From Parvibaculum sp. (GTDB taxonomy: Bacteria; Pseudomonadota; Alphaproteobacteria; Parvibaculales; Parvibaculaceae): a stretch of DNA of 64,000 nt. Of the stretch, positions 1 through 9,006 are shown one piece after another. The stretch lies in the NCBI GenBank assembly GCA_030645235.1, contig JAUSMV010000008.1, positions 248,001-312,000 on the forward strand. Direction: 5' to 3'. Position numbers and translations under genes: made by a program. Numbering within the stretch: position 1 is the first letter of the stretch; each line of letters opens with the position of its first letter. Below the pieces are notes generated by a model. It was given only the letters and a program-made list of their open reading frames with translations, was not told where the DNA came from and ran no database searches.

Positions 1-569
1 GCCATGGTCATATCCTGAGCGGCAGCACGCTGGGCGCGGCCCAGACTTGTGTAGCGGATGACAAGCGTGAAGGCGACCATGAGCGCCATGGTGAGCGCGA
101 TGATCATGATTTGCAGATAAGAGATCGTCACCTGAAAGGCGCCGTCATTGTAAACCTGAAAAGAGCCGTGAACCATGGGCTGCAGAGGTTTGACGCGCGC
201 ACCCTGAGAGAGCTGCACAAAATTTTGCAGCACGATGGAAACGCCGATGGCCGAGATGAGAGGTGCCAGACGCGGTGCACGGCGCAGCGGGCGATAGGCG
301 ATGCGCTCGACCGTCCAGCCATAAACGCCGGTGAAAAACATCGCGAAAACGAGAACAAGAAAGAAGGCGAGAGGTACGCTCGTGATGCCGAAAGCCGCAA
401 GCAACATGAAGCCCACAAGCGAAATAAACGCCCCGATCATGTAGATATCGCCATGGGCGAAATTGATCATGCCGATAATGCCATAGACCATCGTATAGCC
501 GATGGCGATGAGCCCGTAGGTGGCCCCAAGCGTGATGCCATTGATCAATTGCTGCAGAAAATAGGCCAT
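1..569 (-). CDS. livH: LivH-type branched-chain amino acid ABC transporter permease (partial)
   Basis: Inner-membrane permease subunit of a branched-chain amino acid (or related amide/urea) ABC importer. The gene reads leftward from an ATG at 569 and runs off the left edge; about 189 residues are visible. The N-terminus MAYFLQQLINGITLGATYGL and the motif INFAHGDIYMIGAF are hallmarks of the LivH family, followed by alternating hydrophobic segments. A LivH is normally about 290-300 residues, so the last third is outside the window. No partner gene (livM, livG, livF, livK) is visible on this side, so they should lie to the left. The family is secure; the substrate is not, because UrtB-type urea permeases share this fold. 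Confidence 0.88.
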   Translation of the reverse strand, partial: MAYFLQQLINGITLGATYGLIAIGYTMVYGIIGMINFAHGDIYMIGAFISLVGFMLLAAFGITSVPLAFFLVLVFAMFFTGVYGWTVERIAYRPLRRAPRLAPLISAIGVSIVLQNFVQLSQGARVKPLQPMVHGSFQVYNDGAFQVTISYLQIMIIALTMALMVAFTLVIRYTSLGRAQRAAAQDMTM

Positions 570-656
570 AGGCCGCGCCGAACCCCCGTTTGCCCGCGAA
601 CCAACCTGCGGGCCTCAGTGCCCAATAAGTGAAGGGTTTGGCCGCTTCGGGCAAGT

Positions 657-698
657 CAAAAACGGACCAACCCCGTGCTCAGGAAGCACGGGGTTGGT
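657..698 (-). terminator. Rho-independent terminator of the chemotaxis operon
   Basis: A 14-bp perfect stem (ACCAACCCCGTGCT at 666-679 with its complement at 685-698) with a 5-nt loop. Reading leftward it is followed after three bases by TTTTT (complement of 658-662). It lies 28 bp beyond the cheR stop codon, so it closes the leftward che operon and separates it from livH. Confidence 0.85.
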
Positions 699-725
699 TT
701 GTTATGGTTTGCCTTAAGATTTGAC

Positions 726-1898
726 TCAGCCCAGACGCGCAACGGCGGCGAGCATGGCCTCAATAGGACGCGGATCAAGCGCGCTGCGGGCAGGCGCAGG
801 GGCCGCTGCCGGCGTCGCCGGACGCGGCGCAAAGGCCGAACCGGCGCGAGGAGCGACGGGAGCTGCCGCCGTAGCAGGACGAGGCGCCACAGGGGGGGCA
901 GCAGGACGAGGCACCACGGGGGTGGCAGCAACAGCCGGACGTGAGGCAAAGGCCGTGATGGGCGCGCGTGGTGCAACACCTGCAACAGCCGGAGCCGGTG
1001 CGGTCGGCGCTGTGGCAATAGCGGGACGCGGCGTAAAGACCTGAGCCGGTGCCGCAGCACCTGCCGCGCCGCCCGGCGCATTGACCGCAAAGAGACCGCG
1101 CTCGCCCGGCAGAATACGGAAAGCGTCCGAAATGCCGATCACGGTTTCAGCGCCGCCAAGGCAAAGGAAGCCCGCAGGCTTCATGGCTTTGGCCATGCCG
1201 GAGAAAACCTGCCTGCGCGTGGTTTCATCAAAATAGATGAGCACGTTGCGACAGAAGATGAGATCAAGGCCGGAAAGACCGACGCCTGATGCGCTGGGAT
1301 CGGCAAGCAAATTGAAATTACGGAATTTCACCATGGCGCGCAGCTTGTCACTGATCAGCCAACCATCATTGTCTTTGATGAAATATTTTTTAAGCAGTTC
1401 AGGGGTCATGCCGCGCTGCACTTCAAAGGCCGAATACCAGCCCTTGCGGCAACGATCGAGCATTTCTTCCGAAATATCAGTGCCGATCAGTTCAACCTGC
1501 CAGCCACCGAGAAGATGCCCGGCCTCAGCAAGCAACATAGCAAGCGAATAAGGTTCCTGACCGCTCGAACAAGCGGCACACCAGATGCGGATACGCTTGG
1601 TGGCTTTGTTGGCCTCAAGCAACGCAGGCAAAATCATTTGCGAGAAACGTTCGAACGGCCAGCGATCGCGAAAAAACAATGTTTCATTGGTCGTCATCGC
1701 TTCGACAACTTCAATGGTCAGTGCTTCGTCAGCACGCACCCGCATCTGGTCGATGAGATCAGAGAGCGCCTTATGTTTCAGACGACGCGCGATGGGCGCG
1801 AGGCGGCTTTCCAACAAATAGGACTTGTCGGGTGTGAGAGACAAACCGGAACGGTCGTAAAGAAACTTACGCAGGAACTCAAAATCTTCTGTTTTCAC
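726..1898 (-). CDS. cheR: Chemotaxis protein methyltransferase CheR with Pro/Ala-rich tail
   Basis: S-adenosylmethionine-dependent methyltransferase that methylates glutamates of chemoreceptors; 390 residues from a GTG at 1898. The GTG overlaps the cheB stop (GTGA), which suggests translational coupling. The N-terminal CheR helical domain covers about 1-75 (NETLFFRD at 71-78). The SAM-binding loop CAACSSGQEPYS is at 107-118 and the IFCRNVLIYFD motif at 214-224. The methyltransferase fold ends near residue 272. The last roughly 115 residues are a low-complexity Ala/Pro/Val tract with repeated APRPA-like units, absent from typical CheR of about 280 residues. It is the last gene of the operon, before a strong terminator. 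Confidence 0.96.
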   Translation of the reverse strand: MKTEDFEFLRKFLYDRSGLSLTPDKSYLLESRLAPIARRLKHKALSDLIDQMRVRADEALTIEVVEAMTTNETLFFRDRWPFERFSQMILPALLEANKATKRIRIWCAACSSGQEPYSLAMLLAEAGHLLGGWQVELIGTDISEEMLDRCRKGWYSAFEVQRGMTPELLKKYFIKDNDGWLISDKLRAMVKFRNFNLLADPSASGVGLSGLDLIFCRNVLIYFDETTRRQVFSGMAKAMKPAGFLCLGGAETVIGISDAFRILPGERGLFAVNAPGGAAGAAAPAQVFTPRPAIATAPTAPAPAVAGVAPRAPITAFASRPAVAATPVVPRPAAPPVAPRPATAAAPVAPRAGSAFAPRPATPAAAPAPARSALDPRPIEAMLAAVARLG

Positions 1899-3094
1899 AG
1901 CATCTCTCCTCGTGCAACACGACCAATCGCCTGACCGATTTGTGCAAGCGGCAGAACCGCGTTGCAAAGACCTGCCTGTGCGACGGCGCCAGGCATACCC
2001 CACACGATGGAGGACGCCTGATCCTGCGCGATGAGCGCAGCACCAGCCCCAATAGCGTATTGCGCGCCTTTGAGACCGTCATAGCCCATACCGGTGAGGA
2101 TAACCGTGAACAACTTTTTCTTATAAATATCGGACAGCGCGCGAAACATCGGATCGACCGCGGGCTTACAGGAATTTTCCATCGGCCCGTCATTGAGCCG
2201 CACAATTGTCTGGGCACCGACAGCTTCAAAGAGCATATGAAAGCCGCCCGGCGCCACATAGATACGGCCACCCTGCAACGCTTCGCCGTCAATCGCCTCA
2301 GCCGCAGGGCGACCTGCATAACGGTTCATATGTTCCGCCAAAATCGCGGTGAAGGTCGGCGGCATATGCTGCGTGATAACAATAGGTTGCGTCACACCAT
2401 GACCGAGATTTTTCAGAACTTCCGACAAAGCCTGCGGACCGCCGGTCGAGGCGCCGATAGCAATAATCGAAGGTTTCTCGATAACGGATTTGCGAAGCGT
2501 CAGCGGACCTGACTGCGCGATGCCCCCGACACGCGGCGCAGACGCGACCGGGGCAGCCATACCGGTAGCGCCAGATTTGGAAGGGCCGCGTGCGACACGG
2601 GCAAGACGCGCACGGGCACCATAGGCCTGTACCTTGCCCAGAAGTTCGGCGCGAAACGCATCAGCCGCACCTATATTGGATGTGGGCTTTGCCACATAGT
2701 CAGCCGCACCGAGCGAAATCGCCTTCATACTGATCTCAGCGCCACGACGCGTCAGCGTCGAAGACATGATGATCTTAACGTTGGGATTAATAGCAAGCAA
2801 AAGCGGCAAAGCGGAAATGCCATCAAGTTCGGGCATTTCAATGTCGAGCACAATGACGTCGCATTCAAGGGTACCAAGCATCTTGACGGCCAACGCACCG
2901 TTGGCAACAGATGCCACAACCTTGATACGCGGGGCGGCCTCGAGTGTGCGGGTGACAATGCCGCGCACAATCGAGCTGTCATCGACGACCATCACGCGCG
3001 TTACGGCATCATCACCGCCACCCAAAGCACTTTTAGAAACAGGCGCAGGTCGGGACGGTATCGCAGATTTTTCTTTAATGAAATTATCGGTCAT
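1895..3094 (-). CDS. cheB: Chemotaxis response regulator protein-glutamate methylesterase CheB
   Basis: Demethylates and deamidates chemoreceptors and is activated by phosphorylation from CheA; 399 residues. Receiver domain at about 33-145 with phospho-acceptor D84 (IVLDIEMPELDG). A linker of about 60 residues precedes the CheB esterase domain from about residue 207, with catalytic triad candidates S216 (GASTGGP), H243 (TQHMPP) and D339 (LTGMGYDG). The extra 30 residues before the receiver (Lys/Ser/Pro-rich) are unusual but modest. It lies between the CheZ-like gene (101 bp upstream) and cheR (overlapping stop). All family residues are present. Confidence 0.97.
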   Translation of the reverse strand: MTDNFIKEKSAIPSRPAPVSKSALGGGDDAVTRVMVVDDSSIVRGIVTRTLEAAPRIKVVASVANGALAVKMLGTLECDVIVLDIEMPELDGISALPLLLAINPNVKIIMSSTLTRRGAEISMKAISLGAADYVAKPTSNIGAADAFRAELLGKVQAYGARARLARVARGPSKSGATGMAAPVASAPRVGGIAQSGPLTLRKSVIEKPSIIAIGASTGGPQALSEVLKNLGHGVTQPIVITQHMPPTFTAILAEHMNRYAGRPAAEAIDGEALQGGRIYVAPGGFHMLFEAVGAQTIVRLNDGPMENSCKPAVDPMFRALSDIYKKKLFTVILTGMGYDGLKGAQYAIGAGAALIAQDQASSIVWGMPGAVAQAGLCNAVLPLAQIGQAIGRVARGEML

Positions 3095-3196
3095 TTCATG
3101 CGCCTGTTGGGGCTCGCCGTCACAACATGTGACGGCGACGATATAACGTGAGGAGCGCAGGCGCGTGACGGCTTTCGCAGTCAGATCGTTTGAAGA

Positions 3197-3715
3197 TTAC
3201 GCAAACAACTGATCAACAAAATCCTGTTCAATGCCCTCGCCTTCAAGAGCCGGACCATTGAGGAGCGCCGCATCACTGTGAGGCTTCTCGGCGACCACTT
3301 CAGGCTCAACGGACGCCGCACCTGAGAACGCATTTTCGAGCTCCTCAATTTTGCTCTCAACGAGTTGAAGTGTCTTCAACACATTGGCGATGCGCTGACC
3401 TGTAATGTCCTGAAACGAGCAGGCTTCAAAGATACGCATGCAGGCATTGTTGACCTGTTCGGCGGCGAAATCAGGCTCCGACAAATCGAGAGCCATCATG
3501 TCTTCGGCCGCGAGCATGATGTCGTTGGTGGCGCTTTCCGTCATGGTGAGGATTGCACCAATTTCTTCAGACGCGCGGGGCAGATGGACCTGACGCAATT
3601 CGGGATCGTGCAAACGACCCATTTCGCGGCGAGCCACCAGAATAGTGCGCACAATATCGACGCACTCTTGCGTCAGCTTTTTGATGCGCGCTGAGTTTTC
3701 CTCATTTGATGACAT
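3197..3715 (-). CDS. cheZ: CheZ-family CheY-P phosphatase
   Basis: Predicted to dephosphorylate CheY-P; 172 residues from an ATG at 3715 that overlaps the last base of the cheY stop (TGATG). The protein is largely helical and contains CSFQDITGQRI at 99-109. D103 and Q107 match the D-x-x-x-Q catalytic spacing of E. coli CheZ (D143/Q147). The acidic C-terminus ends DFVDQLFA, resembling the CheY-binding tail peptide of CheZ after a flexible linker. Many gene finders start three bases earlier at a TTG; ATG is preferred because of the tight coupling. The family assignment rests on these motifs and on the position between cheY and cheB. Confidence 0.85.
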   Translation of the reverse strand: MSSNEENSARIKKLTQECVDIVRTILVARREMGRLHDPELRQVHLPRASEEIGAILTMTESATNDIMLAAEDMMALDLSEPDFAAEQVNNACMRIFEACSFQDITGQRIANVLKTLQLVESKIEELENAFSGAASVEPEVVAEKPHSDAALLNGPALEGEGIEQDFVDQLFA

Positions 3716-4101
3716 CAAAATTCTCCCAGGACGGCTTTGAGCTTCGCCTTGAGCACAGCGGCGCTGAAGGGTTTGATGATATAATTGTTAACACCGGCCT
3801 GGCGCGCGGCCTGGACGTTTTCAACTTTCGATTCCGCCGTCACCATGATGAAGGGCATGGTCTTCAGAACCGCGTCGGCGCGAACGACTTTGAGAAGTTC
3901 AAAGCCTGTCATCGGCTGCATGTTCCAGTCGGAGATCACGAGACCATACTCACGCGACTTGAGCATCGCCAAAGCCGTTTCACCGTCAGCAGCTTCATCA
4001 ATGTCAGTGAAGCCAAGTTTTGAAAGAAGATTACGCACGATACGGAGCATGGTGCGGTAGTCGTCCACGATCAAGATCGGCATGTTCATTTGCACAGCCA
4101 T
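3715..4101 (-). CDS. cheY: Chemotaxis response regulator CheY
   Basis: Single-domain receiver that carries the phosphoryl signal from CheA to the flagellar switch; 128 residues. Acidic pair D13/D14 (LIVDDYRTM), phospho-acceptor D58 (VISDWNMQPM), T88 (VTAES) and K110 (IIKPF) are all present. The start at 4101 gives MAVQMNMPIL; in-frame ATGs at codons 5 and 7 are also possible. It sits between cheW (33 bp upstream) and the CheZ-like phosphatase (overlapping), so kinase, regulator and phosphatase are made from one transcript. Confidence 0.97.
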   Translation of the reverse strand: MAVQMNMPILIVDDYRTMLRIVRNLLSKLGFTDIDEAADGETALAMLKSREYGLVISDWNMQPMTGFELLKVVRADAVLKTMPFIMVTAESKVENVQAARQAGVNNYIIKPFSAAVLKAKLKAVLGEF

Positions 4102-4134
4102 AACAAACTCCTAGAAATAGACCCGTTCTGACCC

Positions 4135-4608
4135 TTAGGCTTCAGCGCGGATGGCGCCGAGCACGGCGGCAATGTTGAGAACGATGAGAAGAGAACCGTC
4201 GAGACGATAGAGACCATCGGCAATCTGGCGCCATTTGGCGTCAAGCGTCGCAGGATTGTTGTCACGCTGGCTGTTACGCAAGCGAAGCACTTCACCCACT
4301 TCATCCACAAGAAGGCTATAAGGTTCGTCTTCATATTCGACGACGACGGCCATAGCCTTTTCAGGGGCATCACTTTTAGGCAACTGCAAACGCTGACGCA
4401 TATTGACCGCCGTCACGATACGACCGCGCAGATTGAGCGAACCTTCGATCTCCGGCGGTGCCAAAGGCACGCGGGTGATACGCTGGGGTCCTAGCACGTC
4501 GCGAACATGGAGCACCGGGATCCCGAAGGCCTGCCCCGCAACCACCATGGTTACAAAATCCTGCGTGGGGCCGTTACTATCCGTGTCTTTCAGAATTTCG
4601 GCGCTCAT
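4135..4608 (-). CDS. cheW: Chemotaxis coupling protein CheW
   Basis: Scaffold that links chemoreceptors to CheA; 157 residues. One CheW-like beta-barrel domain covers most of the protein, with the typical VPLAPPEIEGSLNLRGRIV segment near 46-65 and the YSLLVDEVGEVL stretch. The start codon at 4608 overlaps the end of cheA by 4 bp (ATGA), consistent with translational coupling. No receiver domain is present, so this is CheW and not CheV. Confidence 0.95.
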   Translation of the reverse strand: MSAEILKDTDSNGPTQDFVTMVVAGQAFGIPVLHVRDVLGPQRITRVPLAPPEIEGSLNLRGRIVTAVNMRQRLQLPKSDAPEKAMAVVVEYEDEPYSLLVDEVGEVLRLRNSQRDNNPATLDAKWRQIADGLYRLDGSLLIVLNIAAVLGAIRAEA

Positions 4609-7600
4609 GCTGCGCTCTCCCTTGTGTCATCGGCGGCCAACACACGCGACAGCGAGGTCAGAAGAGCCTTGGGATCAAGTTTGGTGACATATTCAGTGAA
4701 GCCTGCATTGCGGCCACGCTCGAAATCCTGCGGGTTGGCATGCGAGGAGAGAGCAACAATCGGCGTCTCTTTCCATTTGTCGTCTTTGCGCAGCGTGCGG
4801 GCAAGATCGAAGCCCGAAAGACCCGGCATTTCGATATCTGAAACGATGATGTCGAACTCTTCGTTCTCATCATTGCAGATCCTGAGCGCCGCTTCGCCAT
4901 GCTCCGCAATCGTGACGCGGTAGCCCGCCATCTTCAGCATCGGCATCAGCAGATTGCGGAAAAAGCTTGAGTCTTCGACAAGCAACACACGACGTTCGCT
5001 TTCGACACCGAAAGGTTCATGCGTCTGAAGTTCGAACCAAGCCGCATCTGACTGGCGCAGATAGTGAACCGTGTCGATAACGTCGGTCGATTTACCGTCG
5101 ATGATGGAGGAGCCAAGGAGACCGGCTTCTGTGCCGCCGCTGACCAGTTGAAGATCAAGCGAACCTTCAACAATATCGACAACTTCATCAACCACGAGGC
5201 CGCACATGCGATCGCCTTCGGCAAACACAAGAATTGGATGATGACCTTCACGACGCGCCGGCAGACCATCGAAGCCAACGAGAGGCATCAAGCCGCCGCG
5301 ATACTGAATAACGGTACGTTCACCCGCGAATTCCGCCGTGGAGAGATCGGCTTCCTCAAGACGCGCGATGAGCGAGAGCGGCACCGCCTTATTACCACCG
5401 GCACCTGCCTTAAAGACGAGCATCGAGACTGCTTCATGACGGCTCGAGACTGCAGCAGCCGCTTTATCTTCCGAAGCCGCTTCATGCGTAACTTCACTCG
5501 TGGCGGCAGAGATGCCGTTCGGGTCGAGGATCATGATAACGCTGCCATCACCAAGAATTGTCGTACCGGAGAAGAGCGAGATGTGACGCAGTGTACGTGA
5601 CGCCGGTTTCACCACGATTTCTTCCGTATCGAAGACGCGATCAACAATGATGCCGAACACAAAGCTGCCAACCTGAGCAACGACCACATAGAGCTCGCTG
5701 CTTTCTTCGCCGGGCTTACGGTCAAGACCCAGGATGCCGTTAAGGGCTACGAGCGGCAGCAGGCGGTCACGCAAGCGATAAACCGGATGACCATTGATGA
5801 GTTCAACACCTTTGGCCGAATTCTTGGAGATGCGCACAAGTTCGATGACGCTCGACTGCGGCATGGCAAAGCGTTCGCCGCCGCATTCAACGATAAGGGC
5901 CGAGACAATCGCAAGTGTCAGCGGAATTTTGATGATGAAGCGCGAGCCCTGACCTTCACGCGAGGTGAATTCAATGACACCACCGATTTTTTCGATGTTA
6001 GTGCGCACCACATCCATGCCGACGCCGCGACCTGAAACCGAAGTCACAGCAGCCGCTGTCGAAAAACCGGGACGGAAAATGAATTGCTGAATCTGCTGCT
6101 CTGTCATGCCGTCGAGCTGAGCGTCAGTGGCCAGACCGTTCTGCACAACTTTGGCGCGGATGCGCGAGGTTGGCAGACCGCGACCATCGTCACTGACTTC
6201 CACCAGAATGTGTCCGCCTTCATGACGCGCATCAAGAAGAATACGGCCGGTTTCGGACTTGCCAGCCGCACGGCGGTCCTCAGGCTCTTCCAAACCATGG
6301 TCGGCCGAGTTGCGCACCATATGGGTGAGCGGGTCTTTAATTGATTCAAGGATCTGACGATCGAGCTCCGTATCGGCACCCGTCATCACGAGTTCGATTT
6401 TCTTGCCAAGTTCCTGTGTCAGATCTCGCACAAGGCGGGGCAGTTTCGACCAGGCATTGCCAATGGGCTGCATGCGCGTCTGCATGACGCTTTCCTGCAA
6501 CTCGGTTGTGACCTGATTGAGGCGCTGCAAGGGCGCGGAGAAAGGGCTGTCGGTAAAGCCACGCAGCGTCTGAAGGAGCTGGTTGCGCGTCAGCACAAGC
6601 TCACTCACCATATTCATCAGGTTTTCGAGCACGTTGATATTAACGCGCAACGTCTGGGGCTGGGCCTGAACGGCGGCAGCGGCGGACGAAACATCGGCTT
6701 CTTCGACCTTTTCAACTTCACGCGCAGCCGCTTTCTTGGCAGGCGCTGCCTTTACGGCCTCCTTGACGGCGGCAGGCTTTACGACCTCAATTTCAGGGTC
6801 GGCAAAATTATCCTCAAGCACAACCGATGCGCCCGCTGCAGCGGCTGGCGTAGCTTCGACTTTAAAACGCGACAAAACAACGGCGACATCTTCTTCAGCC
6901 ACTTCAAGTGAGCCGAGCGCTTTGCCAAATTCTTCGCGCAGGAGCTGCAATTCATTGACGCTCCAGCCATTGTTGACGAGACCAGCGATCACGCCATCAA
7001 TGTCATCGCTGGCACCTTCTTTACCGCTTAAAGCGGAAGTAAAAGCACCGGCAAGCGCAAACTGAAGGTTCAGCATTTCAGCTTCAGCGTCCGCATGATC
7101 CGATGTCACAGAAAGAAGTTCTGTGCAGGCGGTTTCTGCGGCCGTGTCAAACACAGCGGCGCCACCGACACGCTGATAAATGCCAGGAAGACGGCTTTCA
7201 TCAACTGCAACGGCTTCTGCTGCCACATCTCCAGTGTCGCTGACTTCTTCTTCCGCACCGGCACCTGACGCGGACGGCAGTTTGCCGCTGGCCAGAAGAT
7301 GCAGATCATCAATAATATCTTCGTCGGTGCCCTTGGGTTCTTCGCCGGACTGACCGAGCGAGTCGATCAATTCTTTAATACGATCCAGCGCGCCGAGAAC
7401 AAGCGAGACACCTTCTGCCGTCACAGTGAGTTCATTATCACGGATCTTGCCGAGCACATCTTCAGCAGCATGGGCCACTGATTCAAGGCGCGGCAAACCA
7501 AGAAAACCGCAGGTGCCTTTAATCGTATGCATAATACGGAAAATACTGCCAAGCAGCTGGGGGTCGCCAGGACGTTGTTCCAGCTCGACCAGTTCACTGT

Positions 7601-7658
7601 CGAGCATCTCAAGCGCCTCTTGCGTTTCGGCGAGGAACTCTTTGAGCAGATCGTCCAT
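4605..7658 (-). CDS. cheA: Hybrid chemotaxis histidine kinase CheA with C-terminal receiver
   Basis: Autophosphorylating kinase of the chemosensory array; 1017 residues, longer than the roughly 650 of E. coli CheA. Order: Hpt domain with phospho-histidine H44 (RIMHTIKGTCGFL); acidic linker; a helical segment near 175-270; Ala/Lys-rich linker; dimerisation domain (LRVNINVLENLMNMVSELVL); HATPase with N box (HMVRNSADHGLE) and GRGVGMDVV; a CheW-like domain; a second degenerate CheW-like segment (about 760-870); and a receiver from about residue 888 with phospho-acceptor D941 (IVSDIEMPG). It is first in the leftward che operon. The receiver may act as a phosphate sink or self-regulator, which is an inference from other hybrid CheA proteins. 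Confidence 0.96.
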   Translation of the reverse strand: MDDLLKEFLAETQEALEMLDSELVELEQRPGDPQLLGSIFRIMHTIKGTCGFLGLPRLESVAHAAEDVLGKIRDNELTVTAEGVSLVLGALDRIKELIDSLGQSGEEPKGTDEDIIDDLHLLASGKLPSASGAGAEEEVSDTGDVAAEAVAVDESRLPGIYQRVGGAAVFDTAAETACTELLSVTSDHADAEAEMLNLQFALAGAFTSALSGKEGASDDIDGVIAGLVNNGWSVNELQLLREEFGKALGSLEVAEEDVAVVLSRFKVEATPAAAAGASVVLEDNFADPEIEVVKPAAVKEAVKAAPAKKAAAREVEKVEEADVSSAAAAVQAQPQTLRVNINVLENLMNMVSELVLTRNQLLQTLRGFTDSPFSAPLQRLNQVTTELQESVMQTRMQPIGNAWSKLPRLVRDLTQELGKKIELVMTGADTELDRQILESIKDPLTHMVRNSADHGLEEPEDRRAAGKSETGRILLDARHEGGHILVEVSDDGRGLPTSRIRAKVVQNGLATDAQLDGMTEQQIQQFIFRPGFSTAAAVTSVSGRGVGMDVVRTNIEKIGGVIEFTSREGQGSRFIIKIPLTLAIVSALIVECGGERFAMPQSSVIELVRISKNSAKGVELINGHPVYRLRDRLLPLVALNGILGLDRKPGEESSELYVVVAQVGSFVFGIIVDRVFDTEEIVVKPASRTLRHISLFSGTTILGDGSVIMILDPNGISAATSEVTHEAASEDKAAAAVSSRHEAVSMLVFKAGAGGNKAVPLSLIARLEEADLSTAEFAGERTVIQYRGGLMPLVGFDGLPARREGHHPILVFAEGDRMCGLVVDEVVDIVEGSLDLQLVSGGTEAGLLGSSIIDGKSTDVIDTVHYLRQSDAAWFELQTHEPFGVESERRVLLVEDSSFFRNLLMPMLKMAGYRVTIAEHGEAALRICNDENEEFDIIVSDIEMPGLSGFDLARTLRKDDKWKETPIVALSSHANPQDFERGRNAGFTEYVTKLDPKALLTSLSRVLAADDTRESAA

Positions 7659-7779
7659 GGGCTTTTCCTCTAAGGCAGACGGTAAGTTTGTGGTTCTGTT
7701 GAATTGAAGTATTAAGGCAAACCTTTAATGATCGCGCCCCAACTGCCGGGCTAATGCATTAGGCTTTCAGCAACTTCTT

Positions 7780-8715
7780 TCACCCTGCGGCGCGCATACC
7801 AGCAACAGCGCCCATCGGTTTGACATGCGTTGTTGCGCGCAAGCGGCTACTTTGAATCTGCGCACCGTCATCAAGTTGCATACGCAAGCCTTGCATTTCT
7901 TCGCTCTGGCGGACGATGAAAAGAGCAAGACCGAAGAGCGGCGCAAGACCTTCGATAAGTGAGAGCGCCATGCAGTCGCCGGGGCATGTGGGGGAGGCCT
8001 CGAGCATCAGAACAGCAACAAGCTTGTCACCGACATGGATGGGGAATGCCACACGGCCTTCATCATAAACGGACTTTTCTGCCGACCAGGCACGACCCAC
8101 AAGACTGTCATCGGCGAACTTGAGGTGCGCGACGGTCTGCGTGTCAGACACAGAATCTTTTGACACACGCATAGAGCGCCGCACGAGAGCTGTGCCTTCC
8201 TGCAACCAGATTTCGCCGCCGGTCGAGCGCGACAGAAGGCAGAAAATACGAAGGGCTTTGGTGAGCACAGTCCCGACATTTTCGCTGCGAGCAAGATTGG
8301 CAACCATCATGTCCCAAATACGACGACGGCGGCGGTCCTGTTCGGCGGCTGTCATATCTTCAACAACAAGCATCGTGCTGGACCCTGGCGCCCAGACGCG
8401 CGAGATCGCCATAACCGAACCATCTGAACGGCGGCAAACACGGCGCAGCTCTGATGCACCATTGCCAAGACCGTCCATAACAGCGGGTTCTGATTTGGTT
8501 TTGCCGTCAGCCATGATGCCGCGTTCGATAACCGCGAGCGACAGACGAGGCGCTTTATCGAGGCCTAAACGACCGATCAGATCAACAGCGCCCAAATTCA
8601 TCGACATGGCATTGCCCGTCACCGGATCGAAGACAAAGACGGCGGGTGCCACAGCAGGATAGCCCGCAAGCGAGGCTTCAGACGAAGACGTGGAGTGTGT
8701 AATATTAGTATTCAT
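7780..8715 (-). CDS. PAS/GAF sensory protein without output domain
   Basis: 311 residues from the ATG at 8715, preceded by a purine-rich GAGGGGG ribosome site; an upstream in-frame extension lacks family support. The first about 120 residues look like a PAS-type domain (FVFDPVTGNAMSMN, then RRSDGSVMAISRVW and MLVVEDMTAAEQDRRRRR). Residues about 140-285 resemble a GAF domain (ALRIFCLLSRSTGGEIWLQE, VAFPIHVGDKLVAVLMLEAS). No kinase, cyclase, DNA-binding or methyl-accepting domain follows, so it may sense a ligand and act through a partner. It lies directly downstream of a TATA-rich repeat region (8844-8909) and upstream of cheA on the same strand, with 121 bp between. Function unknown. Confidence 0.7.
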   Translation of the reverse strand: MNTNITHSTSSSEASLAGYPAVAPAVFVFDPVTGNAMSMNLGAVDLIGRLGLDKAPRLSLAVIERGIMADGKTKSEPAVMDGLGNGASELRRVCRRSDGSVMAISRVWAPGSSTMLVVEDMTAAEQDRRRRRIWDMMVANLARSENVGTVLTKALRIFCLLSRSTGGEIWLQEGTALVRRSMRVSKDSVSDTQTVAHLKFADDSLVGRAWSAEKSVYDEGRVAFPIHVGDKLVAVLMLEASPTCPGDCMALSLIEGLAPLFGLALFIVRQSEEMQGLRMQLDDGAQIQSSRLRATTHVKPMGAVAGMRAAG

Positions 8716-8843
8716 GATCGCAGCCCCCTCGCGCCGACCGCACTCGCGGCCTTCAATGCCTGGATCGCAAGTTCTTGCTACCCAGGTGGCGTCACGAAGA
8801 CTAGATGGACCCATAAATATTTCTGAAAACTTGCCAAGTTGGC

Positions 8844-8909
8844 GAGATATACTATGAATATGGCATCAAATACTTCGGTATATATACGATATATACTGTG
8901 ATATATACC
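8844..8909. repeat. Cluster of ATATATAC repeats, possible operator/promoter
   Basis: The octamer ATATATAC occurs at 8880-8887, 8889-8896 and 8901-8908, and a shorter GATATAC at 8846-8852. The outer ends form an imperfect inverted repeat starting GGTATATAT at 8877 and ending ATATATACC at 8909. It is about 165 bp upstream of the PAS/GAF start and is the most AT-rich stretch nearby. It could be an operator for a dimeric regulator or simply a bent promoter region. Confidence 0.5.
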
Positions 8910-8942
8910 AAATTATACTTATAAAGGCTTGCACGGCAAAAG

Positions 8943-8967
8943 GGCGTCAAGGGGTGTCCTTGACGCC
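8943..8967. other. 10-bp hairpin between herA terminator and PAS/GAF promoter region
   Basis: Perfect stem GGCGTCAAGG (8943-8952) with its complement at 8958-8967 and a 5-nt loop GGTGT. Read leftward it is followed by CTTTTGCC, a short T-run, so it could be a weak second terminator; it could equally be a leader structure or protein-binding site. Confidence 0.5.
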
Positions 8968-9006
8968 GAACAGGTTTTCAAATTTCCGAAATACCCCGTT
9001 TTAGAC

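Noticed and set aside
145-654. Leftward 169-codon frame near the left edge
   Set aside because: Out of frame with the clearly recognisable LivH protein covering the same bases.
657-698. Bidirectional terminator also serving livH
   Set aside because: livH is transcribed leftward away from this hairpin, so it serves only the che operon.
8844-8909. Replication-origin iterons
   Set aside because: No initiator gene, DnaA-box cluster or partition genes nearby; a promoter or operator is a simpler reading.
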